The notes beneath the pieces were generated by a model. The model was not told the DNA's origin and searched no databases. It worked only from the letters and a program-made list of their open reading frames with translations. Positions 1 through 11,377 of a stretch of 64,000 bases of DNA are shown here, piece by piece; the first letter of the stretch is position 1; each line of letters begins with the position of its first letter. The position numbers and the translations under genes are program-made. This DNA comes from Psychromonas sp. L1A2 (GTDB lineage: Bacteria > Pseudomonadota > Gammaproteobacteria > Enterobacterales > Psychromonadaceae), in contig NZ_WUAG01000002.1 of the NCBI RefSeq assembly GCF_009828855.1, positions 930,001 through 994,000 of the forward strand. Reading direction: 5' to 3'.

Positions 1-1800
<1,800 letters not shown>

Positions 1801-1809
1801 TTAAAACTA

Positions 1810-1833
1810 GGCGTCTCAATGGAACGAGACGCC
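1810..1833 (-). other. Perfect 8-bp hairpin between rpoB and rpoC
   Basis: Arms GGCGTCTC (1810-1817) and GAGACGCC (1826-1833) pair perfectly around an 8-base loop. On the coding strand only a short T-run follows, three bases later, so it would be a weak terminator at best. In this position it may be an RNA-processing or stabilising element of the rpoBC transcript; that role is inference. Confidence 0.55.
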
Positions 1834-1858
1834 ACATATTTTTCAACTAAAACGAATT

Positions 1859-4800
1859 TTAGTTCGATTCATCTAGCTCGATATTGATGCTTAATGAACG
1901 GATCTCTTTCAACAATACGTTGAATGATTCAGGCATGCCTGGTTCCATTCTATGGTCACCGTCTACGATGTTTTTATACATCTTAGTACGACCATTAACA
2001 TCATCCGACTTAACCGTTAGCATTTCTTGAAGTGTGTAAGCAGCACCGTAAGCTTCTAGTGCCCATACTTCCATCTCACCGAAACGCTGGCCACCGAACT
2101 GAGCTTTACCACCAAGTGGTTGCTGAGTAACCAAGCTGTAAGAACCTGTTGAACGCGCATGCATTTTGTCATCAACTAAGTGATTCAGTTTTAACATGTA
2201 CATGTAACCAACCGTCGTTTTACGTTCAAAATCGATACCGGTACGGCCATCAGTTAATTGCAGTTGACCAGACTCTGGTAAGTCAGCAAGACGTAACAAT
2301 TCACGGATTTCACTTTCGTGAGCCCCATCAAATGCAGGTGTTGCTACTGGTAAACCTTTATAGAGGTTTTTAGCAAGACGTAATACAGCTTCGTCATCAA
2401 AGTCATTTAAGTCAACATGACAAGGTGCATCACCGAACGAGTAAAGTTTTTGTACGAATTCACGTACTTTGCTGATCTCTACTTCACGTTGATCTTTGAT
2501 CATACGCTCTAGTTTCTCACCAACACCTTTACACGCTAGACCTAGATGTGTCTCAAGGATCTGACCGATGTTCATACGTGATGGTACACCCAATGGGTTA
2601 AGTACGATATCAACTGGAACACCAAACTCATCGTGAGGCATATCTTCTACAGGTACGATGTTTGAAATAACACCTTTGTTACCATGACGGCCGGCCATTT
2701 TATCACCAGGCTGTAGACGACGACGTACTGCAAGGTAAACCTTAACAATTTTTTGTACGCCAGGTGCTAAATCATCACCTTGTGTAATCTTACGACGTTT
2801 AATATCAAACTCTTTATCGTAGTCTGCTTTAACTTCATCGTATTGCGCATTGATTTGGTCTAAGTAAGTTTGTTTTTCATCATCATTTAATACGATGTCA
2901 AACCATTGTGCTTTAGGCATCTGTAGCAGACGCGCTTCTTCTTGACCAGCAGAAACTAATAGTTTCAACGCTTTTTCATGGATAGCTTCTTCTAAGATCT
3001 TGAACTTTTCAGTTAAATCTTTCTTAGCTGCTTTCAACTGCATCTCTTCAATTTCTAGTGCACGCTTATCTTTCTCAACGCCGTCACGAGTAAAGACTTG
3101 TACGTCAATTACTGTTGCGTAAGTTGAGTTAGCTACGCGTAAAGAGCTGTCTTTAACATCAGACGCTTTTTCACCGAAGATAGCTCGTAATAGTTTTTCT
3201 TCTGGCGTAAGTTGTGTTTCGCCTTTTGGCGTTACTTTACCTACTAAGATATCACCAGGTTTAACTTCAGCACCAACGTAAACAATACCAGACTCATCTA
3301 GCTTGCTTAACGCAGATTCACCAACGTTAGGGATATCGGCAGTGATCTCTTCAGTACCCAATTTAGTTTCACGTGCAATACATGAGAACTCTTGGATATG
3401 GATCGTAGTAAAACGATCTTCTTGAGATACACGCTCAGAAATAAGGATTGAATCCTCAAAGTTGTAACCATTCCAAGGCATGAAGGCAATCTTCATGTTT
3501 TGACCAAGTGCTAAATCACCCATATCAGTAGATGGACCATCTGCTAATACGTCACCGCGAACAATTGGCTCGCCAGGTTTACACGTTGGTTTTTGGTTAA
3601 TACAAGTATTCTGATTTGAACGCGTGTATTTCGTTAAGTTGTAGATATCGATACCCGCTTCACCAGCAAGTAACTCATCATCAGCAACTTTAACAACGAT
3701 ACGAGATGCATCAACATAATCGATTACACCACCGCGTTTCGCGATAATAGTAACACCAGAGTCAATAGCAAGACGACGCTCGATACCAGTACCTACTAAT
3801 GGCTTATCAGCACGTAAGGTAGGAACCGCTTGACGTTGCATGTTCGCACCCATTAAGGCACGGTTAGCATCATCATGTTCTAAGAACGGGATAAGTGACG
3901 CAGCAACAGAAATGATCTGTTGTGGTGACACATCCATGTAATCGATGTCATTTGGTCCCATAAAGGTAGTTTCACCTTTATGGCGACAAGGGATCATCTC
4001 TTCATTCAATAGACCATTTTCGTCAACGTTAGCAGAAGCCTGTGCGATAACGAAAGTACCCTCTTCGATAGCAGATAAATATTCAACTGTATCAGAAGGT
4101 TTACCATCAATAACTTTACGGTAAGGCGTTTCCAAGAAACCGTAACTGTTAGTACGTGAGAACGTTGCTAACGAGTTAATAAGACCGATGTTTGGTCCCT
4201 CTGGTGTTTCGATTGGACATAAACGACCGTAGTGAGTTGCGTGAACGTCACGTACTTCAAAGCCAGCACGCTCACGAGTTAGACCACCAGGACCTAATGC
4301 AGAGATACGACGTTTGTGTGTTACTTCTGATAACGGGTTATTTTGATCCATAAACTGAGACAGTTGTGAAGAACCAAAGAACTCTTTAACAGCAGCTGAA
4401 ATAGGTTTTGCATTGATCAGATCTTGCGGCATAGTTGCATCAAGGTCGCCTAAAGATAGACGCTCTTTAACAGCACGTTCAACACGTACTAAACCAACAC
4501 GGAATTGGTTTTCTGCCATTTCACCTACACAACGGATACGACGGTTACCAAGATGATCGATATCATCTACTTCACCATTACCGTTACGAATATCAATCAG
4601 TGTTTTCATTACACTTAAGATATCGTCTTTAGATAAAATACCTGGACCTTCATCACCATCAATACCAACACGACGGTTGAACTTCATACGACCCACTTTA
4701 GATAAGTCGTAACGTTCTTCTGCGAAGAATAGGTTTTGGAATAGGCCTTCAGCTGCATCTTTAGTTGGTGGCTCACCAGGACGCATCATACGGTAGATTT

Positions 4801-5893
4801 CTACTAACGCTTCTAAACGGTTAGTTGAAGAATCAACACGTAATGTGTCTGATATAAATGAACCACAATCTAATTCATTGCTGTAGATTGCTTCGAATTT
4901 TTTAATACCTGACTGTGCAAGCTCAGCTAATAATTCAAGTGTAAAGATATCATTTGCATTAACAATGATTTCACCAGTTTCGCTGCTGATGTAATCTTTA
5001 GCTGATACTTTACCTTCTAAATATTCAAACGGTACTTCAAGCAGCTTAACGCCATCTTTCTCAAGTTGACGGATATGACGAGCAGTAATACGCTTGCCAG
5101 ATTCAACATAAGTAGTACCTTTGCTCACGATGTCAAAGTTGAACTGCTCACCGCGTAAACGGTCTGCAATCAATGCCATTGTGATAACACCATCTTTAAC
5201 AACAAACTCAGTTGTATCAAAGAAGATATCTAGGATTTGTTCAGTCGTGTACTCAAGTGCACGTAACATGATAGTCGCTGGTAATTTACGACGACGGTCA
5301 ATACGAACAAATAAGTTGTCTTTAGGGTCAAATTCAAAATCTAACCAAGAACCACGGTAAGGGATAACACGTGCGTTATATAACACTTTACCCGAACTGT
5401 GTGTCTTACCTTTATCATGGTCAAAGAAAACACCAGGAGAACGATGTAATTGAGAAACAATAACACGCTCTGTACCATTGATAACAAAGGTACCGTTTTC
5501 TGTCATGAGTGGCATTTCACCCATGTAAACTTCTTGTTCACGGATATCTTTAACCGTGCCTGCTGGCGCATCACGATCATAGATAACAAGACGTAATTTA
5601 ACACGTAAAGAAGCAGAGTAAGTTACTCCGCGGATTTGGCATTCTTTCACATCAAAAACAGGCTCGCCTAAACGGTAACTTACATATTGTAGTTCCGAGG
5701 TACCTGAATAACTAGCGATAGGGAAGATACTGTTAAAAGCAGCTTCTAGACCTACCTCTCCAGTTAAATCGACTTCAATGAATCGTTTGAATGAATCTAG
5801 TTGAATTTCCAACAAGTATGGTTTTTCCATCACTTGTGGACGTTTCCCAAAATCCTTACGAATACGTTTTTTCTCAGTATAAGAGTAACCCAT
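1859..5893 (-). CDS. rpoB: RNA polymerase beta subunit
   Basis: This is the beta subunit of RNA polymerase, 1344 residues with the start used here (E. coli has 1342). An upstream in-frame start at 5971 exists. I chose ATG 5893 because the protein then begins [20 protein letters not shown], matching the known N-terminus, and because AAAGGA stands 6 bases ahead of it. Typical blocks are visible: the rifampicin-region segment with [20 protein letters not shown], the [13 protein letters not shown] segment of the active centre, and the C-terminal [20 protein letters not shown]. The rifampicin-pocket residues in that segment look wild type. The gene lies between rplJL and rpoC; an attenuator-like hairpin 250 bases upstream should set the ratio of ribosomal protein to polymerase transcripts. 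Confidence 0.98.
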   Translation of the reverse strand: MGYSYTEKKRIRKDFGKRPQVMEKPYLLEIQLDSFKRFIEVDLTGEVGLEAAFNSIFPIASYSGTSELQYVSYRLGEPVFDVKECQIRGVTYSASLRVKLRLVIYDRDAPAGTVKDIREQEVYMGEMPLMTENGTFVINGTERVIVSQLHRSPGVFFDHDKGKTHSSGKVLYNARVIPYRGSWLDFEFDPKDNLFVRIDRRRKLPATIMLRALEYTTEQILDIFFDTTEFVVKDGVITMALIADRLRGEQFNFDIVSKGTTYVESGKRITARHIRQLEKDGVKLLEVPFEYLEGKVSAKDYISSETGEIIVNANDIFTLELLAELAQSGIKKFEAIYSNELDCGSFISDTLRVDSSTNRLEALVEIYRMMRPGEPPTKDAAEGLFQNLFFAEERYDLSKVGRMKFNRRVGIDGDEGPGILSKDDILSVMKTLIDIRNGNGEVDDIDHLGNRRIRCVGEMAENQFRVGLVRVERAVKERLSLGDLDATMPQDLINAKPISAAVKEFFGSSQLSQFMDQNNPLSEVTHKRRISALGPGGLTRERAGFEVRDVHATHYGRLCPIETPEGPNIGLINSLATFSRTNSYGFLETPYRKVIDGKPSDTVEYLSAIEEGTFVIAQASANVDENGLLNEEMIPCRHKGETTFMGPNDIDYMDVSPQQIISVAASLIPFLEHDDANRALMGANMQRQAVPTLRADKPLVGTGIERRLAIDSGVTIIAKRGGVIDYVDASRIVVKVADDELLAGEAGIDIYNLTKYTRSNQNTCINQKPTCKPGEPIVRGDVLADGPSTDMGDLALGQNMKIAFMPWNGYNFEDSILISERVSQEDRFTTIHIQEFSCIARETKLGTEEITADIPNVGESALSKLDESGIVYVGAEVKPGDILVGKVTPKGETQLTPEEKLLRAIFGEKASDVKDSSLRVANSTYATVIDVQVFTRDGVEKDKRALEIEEMQLKAAKKDLTEKFKILEEAIHEKALKLLVSAGQEEARLLQMPKAQWFDIVLNDDEKQTYLDQINAQYDEVKADYDKEFDIKRRKITQGDDLAPGVQKIVKVYLAVRRRLQPGDKMAGRHGNKGVISNIVPVEDMPHDEFGVPVDIVLNPLGVPSRMNIGQILETHLGLACKGVGEKLERMIKDQREVEISKVREFVQKLYSFGDAPCHVDLNDFDDEAVLRLAKNLYKGLPVATPAFDGAHESEIRELLRLADLPESGQLQLTDGRTGIDFERKTTVGYMYMLKLNHLVDDKMHARSTGSYSLVTQQPLGGKAQFGGQRFGEMEVWALEAYGAAYTLQEMLTVKSDDVNGRTKMYKNIVDGDHRMEPGMPESFNVLLKEIRSLSINIELDESN

Positions 5894-6143
5894 GTGGTTC
5901 CTTTGCTCGCTGATAAAATTGGTCATAGTTGTCTCACTTGGTTTGAATCTGATGTATGACAACGGCGGCACATTATTTTGGTGTTAATGATATTTTAACT
6001 GTCAGTACTACTTCAGGTTGAACCTACTTTTGAGGCGCAGCTTATTTCGCTGACTTTATCGTTTGAAGCAATACGGCAATAACATCACCTTAAGCGTCCG
6101 ATGACCGTAAAAAATAATGAAAAATCACGGTATCCTATAGCGC

Positions 6144-6174
6144 AAAAAGGCCGGTGATTAAAAAATCACCAGCC
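6144..6174 (-). terminator. Attenuator/partial terminator between rplL and rpoB
   Basis: On the minus strand a stem (GGCTGGTGATT with AATCACCGGCC, one mismatch) closes a short loop and is followed by TTTTT. It lies 39 bases after the rplL stop codon. In enterobacteria a leaky terminator in this same interval lets only part of the rplJL transcripts continue into rpoBC. The hairpin and T-run are seen; leakiness is inferred. The rest of the 319-base gap (5894-6212) holds no reading frame that I recognise. Confidence 0.75.
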
Positions 6175-6212
6175 AAAGCTATTTGCATAGCTATTAAGTT
6201 AGAAAAACTAAC

Positions 6213-6578
6213 TTATTTAAGTTCAGCAGTTGCACCGATTTCAGCAAGCTCTTTTTGGAAAGCTTCAGCTTCGTCTTTAGAAATGCCTTCTTTAAGAACA
6301 GCAGGACAAGATTCAACAGCTTCTTTAGCTTCTTTAAGGCCTAGACCTGTGATAGCACGTACAGCTTTGATTGCTTTAACTTTGTTCTCACCGAAAGCAG
6401 TAAGTACTAGGTTGAATTCAGTTTGCTCAGCAGCAGCTTCGCCTGCAGCAGCAGGACCGGCAGCAGCAACAGCAGCAGATACGCCGAATTTTTCTTCCAT
6501 TGCTTCGATTAGTTCAACAACTTCCATTACAGATAGTTCTGCAACAGCATCAATGATTTGGTCTTTAGTAAGAGACAT
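6213..6578 (-). CDS. rplL: 50S ribosomal protein L7/L12
   Basis: This is the stalk protein L7/L12, 121 residues, which recruits translation factor GTPases to the large subunit as dimers bound to L10. The N-terminal dimerisation helices ([20 protein letters not shown]) are followed by an alanine/glycine-rich hinge around residues 35-52. The globular C-terminal domain has the conserved [20 protein letters not shown] segment and ends in ATAELK. AGGA lies 8 bases before the ATG. The gene follows rplJ after 43 bases and belongs to the same transcript. Confidence 0.98.
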   Translation of the reverse strand: MSLTKDQIIDAVAELSVMEVVELIEAMEEKFGVSAAVAAAGPAAAGEAAAEQTEFNLVLTAFGENKVKAIKAVRAITGLGLKEAKEAVESCPAVLKEGISKDEAEAFQKELAEIGATAELK

Positions 6579-6621
6579 GAGTCAATTCCTATATATAGAT
6601 TATAAAATGGTATTACAGCAA

Positions 6622-7125
6622 TTACGCTGCAGATTCTTCTTTCTGGTCGCGAATAGCAGCCAGAGTACGTACAAGTTTGCCCGCTGCAGCTTCTTTGATA
6701 GTAGCCATCAGTTTCGCAATTGCTTCGTCGTATGTTGGTAATGTCGCTAAACGGTCGATTTGAGCGGCTTCAATGAATTCACCCTCAAATGCTAGCCCTT
6801 TAATTTCAAACGATTCATTAGCTTTAGCAAAGTCTTTTAAAAGACGTGCTGCTGCACCTGGATGTTCGTTTGAAAAAGCAAGGATAGTAGGACCTGTAAA
6901 CGTATCTGCCAGACATGCAAAGTCAGTACCTTCAACTGCACGACGTGCTAGTGTGTTACGAATAACTCGTAAAAATACACCGTTTGCACGTGCTTTTGCA
7001 CGAAGTTCAGTCATTGCACCTACTGTTACACCGCGTGAATCGGCAGTTACAGCAGACAGAGCGCCTTTAGCAGCTTCGTTGACTTCAGCAACAATAGCTT
7101 GTTTGTCTTCGAGTCTTAATGCCAT
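6622..7125 (-). CDS. rplJ: 50S ribosomal protein L10
   Basis: This is L10, 167 residues (E. coli 165), the anchor of the L7/L12 stalk on 23S rRNA and the autogenous repressor of its own operon. It starts [20 protein letters not shown] and keeps the family segment [23 protein letters not shown]. Its helical C-terminus binds L7/L12. A GGAG lies about 9 bases before the ATG. A long untranslated leader upstream has the expected L10-binding character, so the usual feedback control of rplJL translation is likely. Confidence 0.98.
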   Translation of the reverse strand: MALRLEDKQAIVAEVNEAAKGALSAVTADSRGVTVGAMTELRAKARANGVFLRVIRNTLARRAVEGTDFACLADTFTGPTILAFSNEHPGAAARLLKDFAKANESFEIKGLAFEGEFIEAAQIDRLATLPTYDEAIAKLMATIKEAAAGKLVRTLAAIRDQKEESAA

Positions 7126-7129
7126 TTGG

Positions 7130-7321
7130 TTTTACTCCTGGATTCCACTAGGTTTTACCCTAGATAAACACCCCCATCTAATGATGAGGCACTATTTTTG
7201 GTTACGGATCCAGTAGAATAATCTTTCTGGGGTCCGGTACCGTCTACGCAGGAAATTAAGTTAAATCAAAAAATTTAACACCTACGGTCTAAGAAGAGAC
7301 CTAAGGCCCTCCAAAGTAAGG
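7130..7321 (-). promoter_or_regulatory. L10 (rplJ) leader, autogenous control region
   Basis: This is the untranslated stretch between the predicted rplJ promoter and the rplJ ribosome-binding site. On the coding strand it carries CCTGCGTAGACGGTACCGG (7234-7252), a sequence typical of gammaproteobacterial L10 leaders, followed by an ACTGGATCCG-like element and a purine-rich TGGGGGTG stretch. In known cases L10 or the L10-L12 complex binds this RNA and blocks rplJ translation. The boundaries are approximate, and the fold was not computed. Confidence 0.7.
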
Positions 7322-7327
7322 TCGCAT

Positions 7328-7356
7328 ATTATACAAACAATATGCAACCTTGTATA
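7328..7356 (-). promoter_or_regulatory. Predicted sigma70 promoter of rplJL(-rpoBC)
   Basis: The minus strand reads TATACA (7351-7356), a 17-base spacer, then a perfect TATAAT (7328-7333). Initiation would be near 7321, giving a leader of about 195 bases. The position, between rplA and rplJ, matches the separate rplJ promoter of E. coli. Confidence 0.6.
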
Positions 7357-7386
7357 GTCACTTGATGATTAATCACCAAATGACTA
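7355..7386. repeat. 32-bp near-perfect palindrome at rplA-rplJ junction
   Basis: The two 16-base halves, TAGTCACTTGATGATT and AATCACCAAATGACTA, are inverted copies except at two positions that still pair as G-U in RNA. It sits 7 bases after the rplA stop codon and abuts the rplJ -35 box. No T-run follows on the minus strand, so a rho-independent terminator is not certain. It could be an mRNA 3' stabiliser for rplKA or an operator. Confidence 0.6.
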
Positions 7387-7393
7387 CAAAAAA

Positions 7394-8098
7394 TTACGCT
7401 ACTACAGTAACTAGAGTTGCTTGGTCAACTTTCAGACCTGCACCCATAGTTGTAGATAGAGAAACTTTCTTGATAAATTGACCTTTAGCGCCAGATGGTT
7501 TTGCTTTTTTAAGAGCAATAATCAAAGCTTCTAGGTTTTCTTTAATTTGTTCAGCAGTAAATGTCGCTTTACCGATTGTAGAATGGATAATACCATTCTT
7601 GTCGTTACGGTAACGAACCTGACCCGCTTTAGCATTTTTAACTGCTTCAGCAACGTTAGGTGTAACAGTACCAACTTTCGGGTTAGGCATTAGACCACGT
7701 GGACCTAAGATTTGACCTAATTGACCAACAACACGCATAGCGTCTGGTGATGCAATTACAACGTCAAAGTCCATTTCGCCAGCTTTAACTTTAGCAGCAA
7801 GATCGTCCATACCAACGATATCCGCACCAGCAGCTAGAGCAGCTTCTGCGTTAGCGCCTTGTGTAAATACAGCAACACGAACTTCACGTCCAGTACCGTG
7901 TGGTAATACAGTTGCGCCACGTACGTTTTGATCACTACGACGAGGATCAACACCTAGGTTAACGGCAACATCAATGCTTTCGCTGAATTTAGCTGTCGCG
8001 AACTTTTGTAAAAGTGCTACTGCTTCATTGATATCGTATTCTTTAGTTGCGTCAACTTCAGCGCGTATAGCTGTCATGCGTTTAGATAATTTAGCCAT
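7394..8098 (-). CDS. rplA: 50S ribosomal protein L1
   Basis: This is L1, 234 residues, the rRNA-binding protein of the mobile L1 stalk near the tRNA exit site. It begins [16 protein letters not shown]. It carries the family blocks [26 protein letters not shown] and [17 protein letters not shown]. It starts 4 bases after the rplK stop, so translation is probably coupled. In known systems L1 represses the rplKA message by binding near the rplK start. Nothing unusual is seen. Confidence 0.98.
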   Translation of the reverse strand: MAKLSKRMTAIRAEVDATKEYDINEAVALLQKFATAKFSESIDVAVNLGVDPRRSDQNVRGATVLPHGTGREVRVAVFTQGANAEAALAAGADIVGMDDLAAKVKAGEMDFDVVIASPDAMRVVGQLGQILGPRGLMPNPKVGTVTPNVAEAVKNAKAGQVRYRNDKNGIIHSTIGKATFTAEQIKENLEALIIALKKAKPSGAKGQFIKKVSLSTTMGAGLKVDQATLVTVVA

Positions 8099-8102
8099 TG
8101 TA

Positions 8103-8531
8103 TTAACCCTCTACTTCCAGACCCATAGAACGAGCAGAACCCGCAATACAACGTACCATCGCTTCAAGATCGGCACCCGTTAAATCAACTTCTTTCGCTT
8201 TAGCGATTTCTTCAAGTTGAGCAACTGTTACTTTACCTACTTTGTCTTTATTAGGTACAGCAGAACCAGATTTGATGCCAGCAGCTTTCTTAAGTAAGTA
8301 AGATGCAGGTGGAGTCTTAGTTTCGAATGTAAAAGAACGGTCAGCATATACTGTAATTACTACAGGAACTGGCGCGCCTTTTTCTTGAGCTTCTGTTTTT
8401 GCATTGAATGCTTTACAGAATTCCATGATGTTAACACCGTGTTGACCAAGTGCAGGACCAACTGGTGGTGACGGGTTTGCCATACCAGCTGAAACTTGCA
8501 GCTTGATATATGCGGTTACTTTCTTAGCCAT
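8103..8531 (-). CDS. rplK: 50S ribosomal protein L11
   Basis: This is L11, 142 residues, the protein of the GTPase-associated centre. The proline-rich N-terminal segment [19 protein letters not shown] is present, as is the C-terminal rRNA-binding domain ending [14 protein letters not shown]. It is the first gene of the rplKA unit; its own promoter is predicted about 140 bases upstream. Length and sequence are ordinary for the family. Confidence 0.98.
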   Translation of the reverse strand: MAKKVTAYIKLQVSAGMANPSPPVGPALGQHGVNIMEFCKAFNAKTEAQEKGAPVPVVITVYADRSFTFETKTPPASYLLKKAAGIKSGSAVPNKDKVGKVTVAQLEEIAKAKEVDLTGADLEAMVRCIAGSARSMGLEVEG

Positions 8532-8669
8532 GATATATTACCTTTATTTGGGTATAACGCTGAAAAATCAGCTTCCCAGTTAATACGTAAGTGACTGCCT
8601 TATTGCAGCCTATTAGAACCAATTATCTTTATTACCTTAAAATAAAATAACAAATAAAATGGGCGGCGA

Positions 8670-8699
8670 ATTATAACTGTAACGTCGCCTGCTTCACAA
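8670..8699 (-). promoter_or_regulatory. Predicted sigma70 promoter of rplKA
   Basis: The minus strand has TTGTGA (8694-8699), an 18-base spacer and a perfect TATAAT (8670-8675). A GC-rich discriminator (TCGCCGCCCA) follows at once. GC-rich discriminators are typical of stringently controlled ribosomal promoters, so negative control by ppGpp/DksA is a reasonable inference. Confidence 0.6.
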
Positions 8700-8752
8700 G
8701 GTCTTTTGTTGTTTTTTTAGTCAAATTTAAATTTATTACACCCGTTGAAAAC

Positions 8753-8787
8753 AAAAAAGCCAATAAGATGACCTTATTGGCTTTTTT
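8753..8787 (-). terminator. Rho-independent terminator after nusG
   Basis: A 15-base inverted repeat (AAAAAAGCCAATAAG with CTTATTGGCTTTTTT) has a 5-base loop and T-rich flanks on both strands. It lies 35 bases past the nusG stop codon. It ends the secE-nusG transcript and separates it from the rplK promoter. Confidence 0.88.
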
Positions 8788-8821
8788 AATAGTCTAACAA
8801 AGCGAACTCGCTATTAGTTAA

Positions 8822-9370
8822 CTAGTCTTTTTCAACCTGAGAGAACTCAAGTTCAACTGGCGTTGCACGACCAAAGATAGAAACCGATACTTTTAAGCGG
8901 CTCTTATCGTAGTCAACTTCTTCAACAGTACCAGAGAAGTCTGCAAATGGACCATCAGTAACACGAACCATTTCACCCGCTTCAAACAATGTACGAGGAC
9001 GTGGTGTATCGTGAGACTCTTGTAAACGGTTAAGAATGTTATCCACTTCTTTTTGAGAGATAGGAGCTGGACGTTCTTTAGTGCCGCCAATAAAGCCCAT
9101 AACACGGTCAATACTTTTAACTAAATGCCAGCTATCATCATTCATAGCCATTTCAACTAAAACGTAACCAGGGAAGAACTTACGTTCACTCTTACGTTTT
9201 TGTCCAGCGCGCATTTCAACAACTTCTTCAGTAGGTACTAAGATTTCGCCAAAGTGCTCTTCCATTTCATTTAAACGGATGTGCTCTAACAATGTTTTTT
9301 GAACACGGCCTTCATAGCCAGAAAAGGCTTGAACGACATACCATCTCTTTTTTTGAACTTCTTCAGTCAT
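8822..9370 (-). CDS. nusG: Transcription elongation/antitermination factor NusG
   Basis: This is NusG, 182 residues (E. coli 181). It binds the RNA polymerase clamp and links it to Rho or to the ribosome. The N-terminal NGN domain has [18 protein letters not shown] and [10 protein letters not shown]. The C-terminal KOW domain contains the sequence [20 protein letters not shown]. It follows secE by 9 bases and is closed by a strong terminator. This is the housekeeping paralogue, not RfaH: no RfaH-specific sequence is seen, and no ops element was found in the capsule locus. Confidence 0.98.
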   Translation of the reverse strand: MTEEVQKKRWYVVQAFSGYEGRVQKTLLEHIRLNEMEEHFGEILVPTEEVVEMRAGQKRKSERKFFPGYVLVEMAMNDDSWHLVKSIDRVMGFIGGTKERPAPISQKEVDNILNRLQESHDTPRPRTLFEAGEMVRVTDGPFADFSGTVEEVDYDKSRLKVSVSIFGRATPVELEFSQVEKD

Positions 9371-9379
9371 AATAAACCC

Positions 9380-9760
9380 TTAAATAGAGGTAGTGATAAA
9401 CGAAACGACACGAACAAATATGCCATCAAGACCCCATAGCACTAAACCAACAATAGTTGATACTGCTAAGATGATTAATGTAGTTTGCACTGTTTCTTGG
9501 CGAGTAGGCCAAACAACTTTACGTACTTCAAGACGCGCATCTTTAGCAAAGCCAATAAATGTTTTGCCTTTTTCAGTAAATGCAGCAGAAAGAACTGCTA
9601 AAGCAGCTAAAACTAAAAGTATTGCCACACGTAATACAACGTGTGTTTCTTCACCATATAAATAATTACCAACAATCACTGCTGCTAATAATAAAACGGT
9701 GATAGTCCATTTCAGCCCATCAAAAGAGCTTTTGCTGTTTTCAGAATTTACTGTAGTCAT
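9380..9760 (-). CDS. secE: Protein translocase subunit SecE
   Basis: This is SecE of the SecYEG channel, 126 residues (E. coli 127). It has three hydrophobic segments, roughly at residues 18-35, 42-60 and 95-120, as in enterobacterial SecE. The conserved cytoplasmic stretch EVRKVVWPTRQETVQTT precedes the third. It forms an operon with nusG. Unlike E. coli, there is no tuf or tRNA gene within the 1.6 kb upstream, which is filled by repeats and followed by ugd. Confidence 0.97.
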   Translation of the reverse strand: MTTVNSENSKSSFDGLKWTITVLLLAAVIVGNYLYGEETHVVLRVAILLVLAALAVLSAAFTEKGKTFIGFAKDARLEVRKVVWPTRQETVQTTLIILAVSTIVGLVLWGLDGIFVRVVSFITTSI

Positions 9761-9910
9761 AACGCATTGTATCCACTGTTAAAATTAATAATACCGTTCT
9801 TAGCATCAGTTGCTAAGTGGTAAAACAACCACCTAATATAAGCGATTGTTTAATAGGTGAAAGATTTCTTTTACATTAAGCAAAATCGTCACCCTAAAAT
9901 AAAGGACGTA

Positions 9911-9939
9911 AGTATAAGGATTTTTCTGTCTTTTGTAAC
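9911..9939 (-). promoter_or_regulatory. Candidate promoter of secE-nusG
   Basis: The minus strand reads GTTACA (9934-9939), a 17-base spacer and TATACT (9911-9916). This would give a 5' untranslated leader of about 145 bases that contains a small hairpin (CTTAGCA with TGCTAAG, 9799-9817 region). The box scores are moderate. No other promoter-like pair was clearer before the repeats begin near 10076. Confidence 0.42.
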
Positions 9940-10075
9940 CTGATTATCCACAAAAAGAGTGATTCTTATTGATTAAACACAAACAAAGCCATCACGAGCT
10001 CCCAATCCCCCTATTATAAACACATAAAACCACAAAACCTCCCATACAATTATTTTAGTTAGCAAATGCTTTGAA

Positions 10076-10530
10076 CTTACCGCCCATGATGAGTTATGCA
10101 CCAGCCTAGCCTTATGAGCATAGGAACTCTGCAAGCCTCGTTTTCAGTTTGTAGGCTTTTTAATGTTTACATGTGTTGCTTTTACTTCCGGGGCCCATGA
10201 CGAATTAGCCGACAGCTTAGTGTCATGAGCGGAGGAGCTCTGCGAGTCCTGTTTCAGCTTATAGGTTTTAATGTTTACATGCGTTGCTTTTGACTTTCGG
10301 GGCGCATGGCGAATTAGCCGACAGCTTAGTGTCATGTTCGGAAGAGCTCTGCGAGTCCTGTTTTCAGCTTATAGGTTTTAATGTTTACATGCGTTGCTTT
10401 TGACTTTCGGGGCGCATGGCGAATTAGCCGACAGCTTAGTGTCATGTTCGGAAGAGCTCTGCGAGTCCTGTTTTCAGCTTATAGGTTTTAATGTTTACAT
10501 GCGTTGCTTTTGACTTTGGGGCGCATGCTT
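10076..10530. repeat. Tandem ~110-bp repeat array (dispersed repeat family, copy cluster 1a)
   Basis: About four head-to-tail copies of a unit of 109-110 bases. The block GAATTAGCCGACAGCTTAG recurs at 10202, 10311 and 10421, and a decayed copy precedes it. Each unit also holds GAGCTCTGCGAGTCCTG, then CAGCTTATAGGTTTT, then TTTACATGCGTTGCTTTTG, then GGGGCGCATGG. The reverse complement of the same unit appears at 16360-16440 and 60150-60450, so this is one genome-dispersed family. No coding gene is supported; a 63-codon frame here is repeat-derived. From 9940 to 10075 I see nothing. Confidence 0.85.
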
Positions 10531-11345
10531 CAGCTTGCAGGTGTTTTGTGTTAATTGTTTTGTATTGATTCTTAAGTTTTATATTTTCACATTATAGTTG
10601 AAGAAAAATGAAGAAAACCAAACACACAAAATCCTGCAGGCTAAAGCCAGCGCCCCGAGGTCAAAGGCACATATATATTCAATCTACGAAACCAAAGTCA
10701 ACACACAAAACCCTGCAGGCTAAAGCCAGTGCCCCAAAGTCAAAAGCGGTTTACCACGAAGATATAAAGGGTGATGAAGATTAGAGCAAAAGCGATTAAT
10801 AACAAGTAATGGATTATAGCTTTTCCTTCGTGTAGCGTAGCGCTTCGTGGTTATTTTGGTATTTTCAGCTTGCAGATTTTTTGTGTTGATTGTTTTGTGT
10901 TGATAGTTAAGTTTTATATTTTCACATTATAGTTGAAGAAAAATGAAGAAAACCAACACACAAAATCCTGCAGGCTAAAGCCAGCGCCCCGAGGTCAAAA
11001 GCGGTTTACCACGAAGATATGAAGGGTGATGAAGGTTAGAGCAAAAGCGATTAATAACAAGTAATGGATTATAGCTTTTCTTCGTGCTCTTCGTGTAGCG
11101 TAGCGCTTCGTGGTTATTTTAGTGTTTTCAGCTTGCAGATTTTTTGTGTTGATTGTTTTGTGTTGATAGTTAAGTTTTATATTTTCACATTATAGTTGAA
11201 GAAAAATGAAGAAAACCTAACACACAAAACCCTGCAGGCTAAAGCCAGCGCCCCAAGGTCAAAGGCACACTATCAACCTTCAAAGCTAAACCAACACAAA
11301 ACTCTAAAGGCTGAAGCCAGCGCCTCGAGGTCAAAAGCATTTACG
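10531..11345. repeat. Composite ~255-bp repeat array with MITE-like inserts (cluster 1b)
   Basis: Successive units run from CAGCTTGCAG through an AT-rich segment (TTTTGTGTTGATTGTTTTG, then AGTTGAAGAAAAATGAAG) to CCTGCAGGCTAAAGCCAGCG and CCCCGAGGTC. Between units lies a roughly 110-base piece bounded by inverted ends TACCACGAAG and CTTCGTGGTTA, seen at 10750-10860 and 11005-11115. GCGGTTTACC recurs at 10746 and 11001, a period of 255. The unit ends are themselves inverted copies (GCTTGCAG against CTGCAGGC), so each AT-rich segment can form a hairpin. No gene is supported. Confidence 0.85.
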
Positions 11346-11377
11346 GTTCCAAAGCGCTGAGATTATTCAACTATAAA

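Noticed and set aside
5894-5971. Longer N-terminus of RpoB (start at 5971)
   Set aside because: The 26 extra residues do not match RpoB, and ATG 5893 has a good ribosome site and the conserved N-terminal sequence.
10144-10335. 63-codon minus-strand frame near secE
   Set aside because: It is repeat-derived, within the 110-base tandem array.
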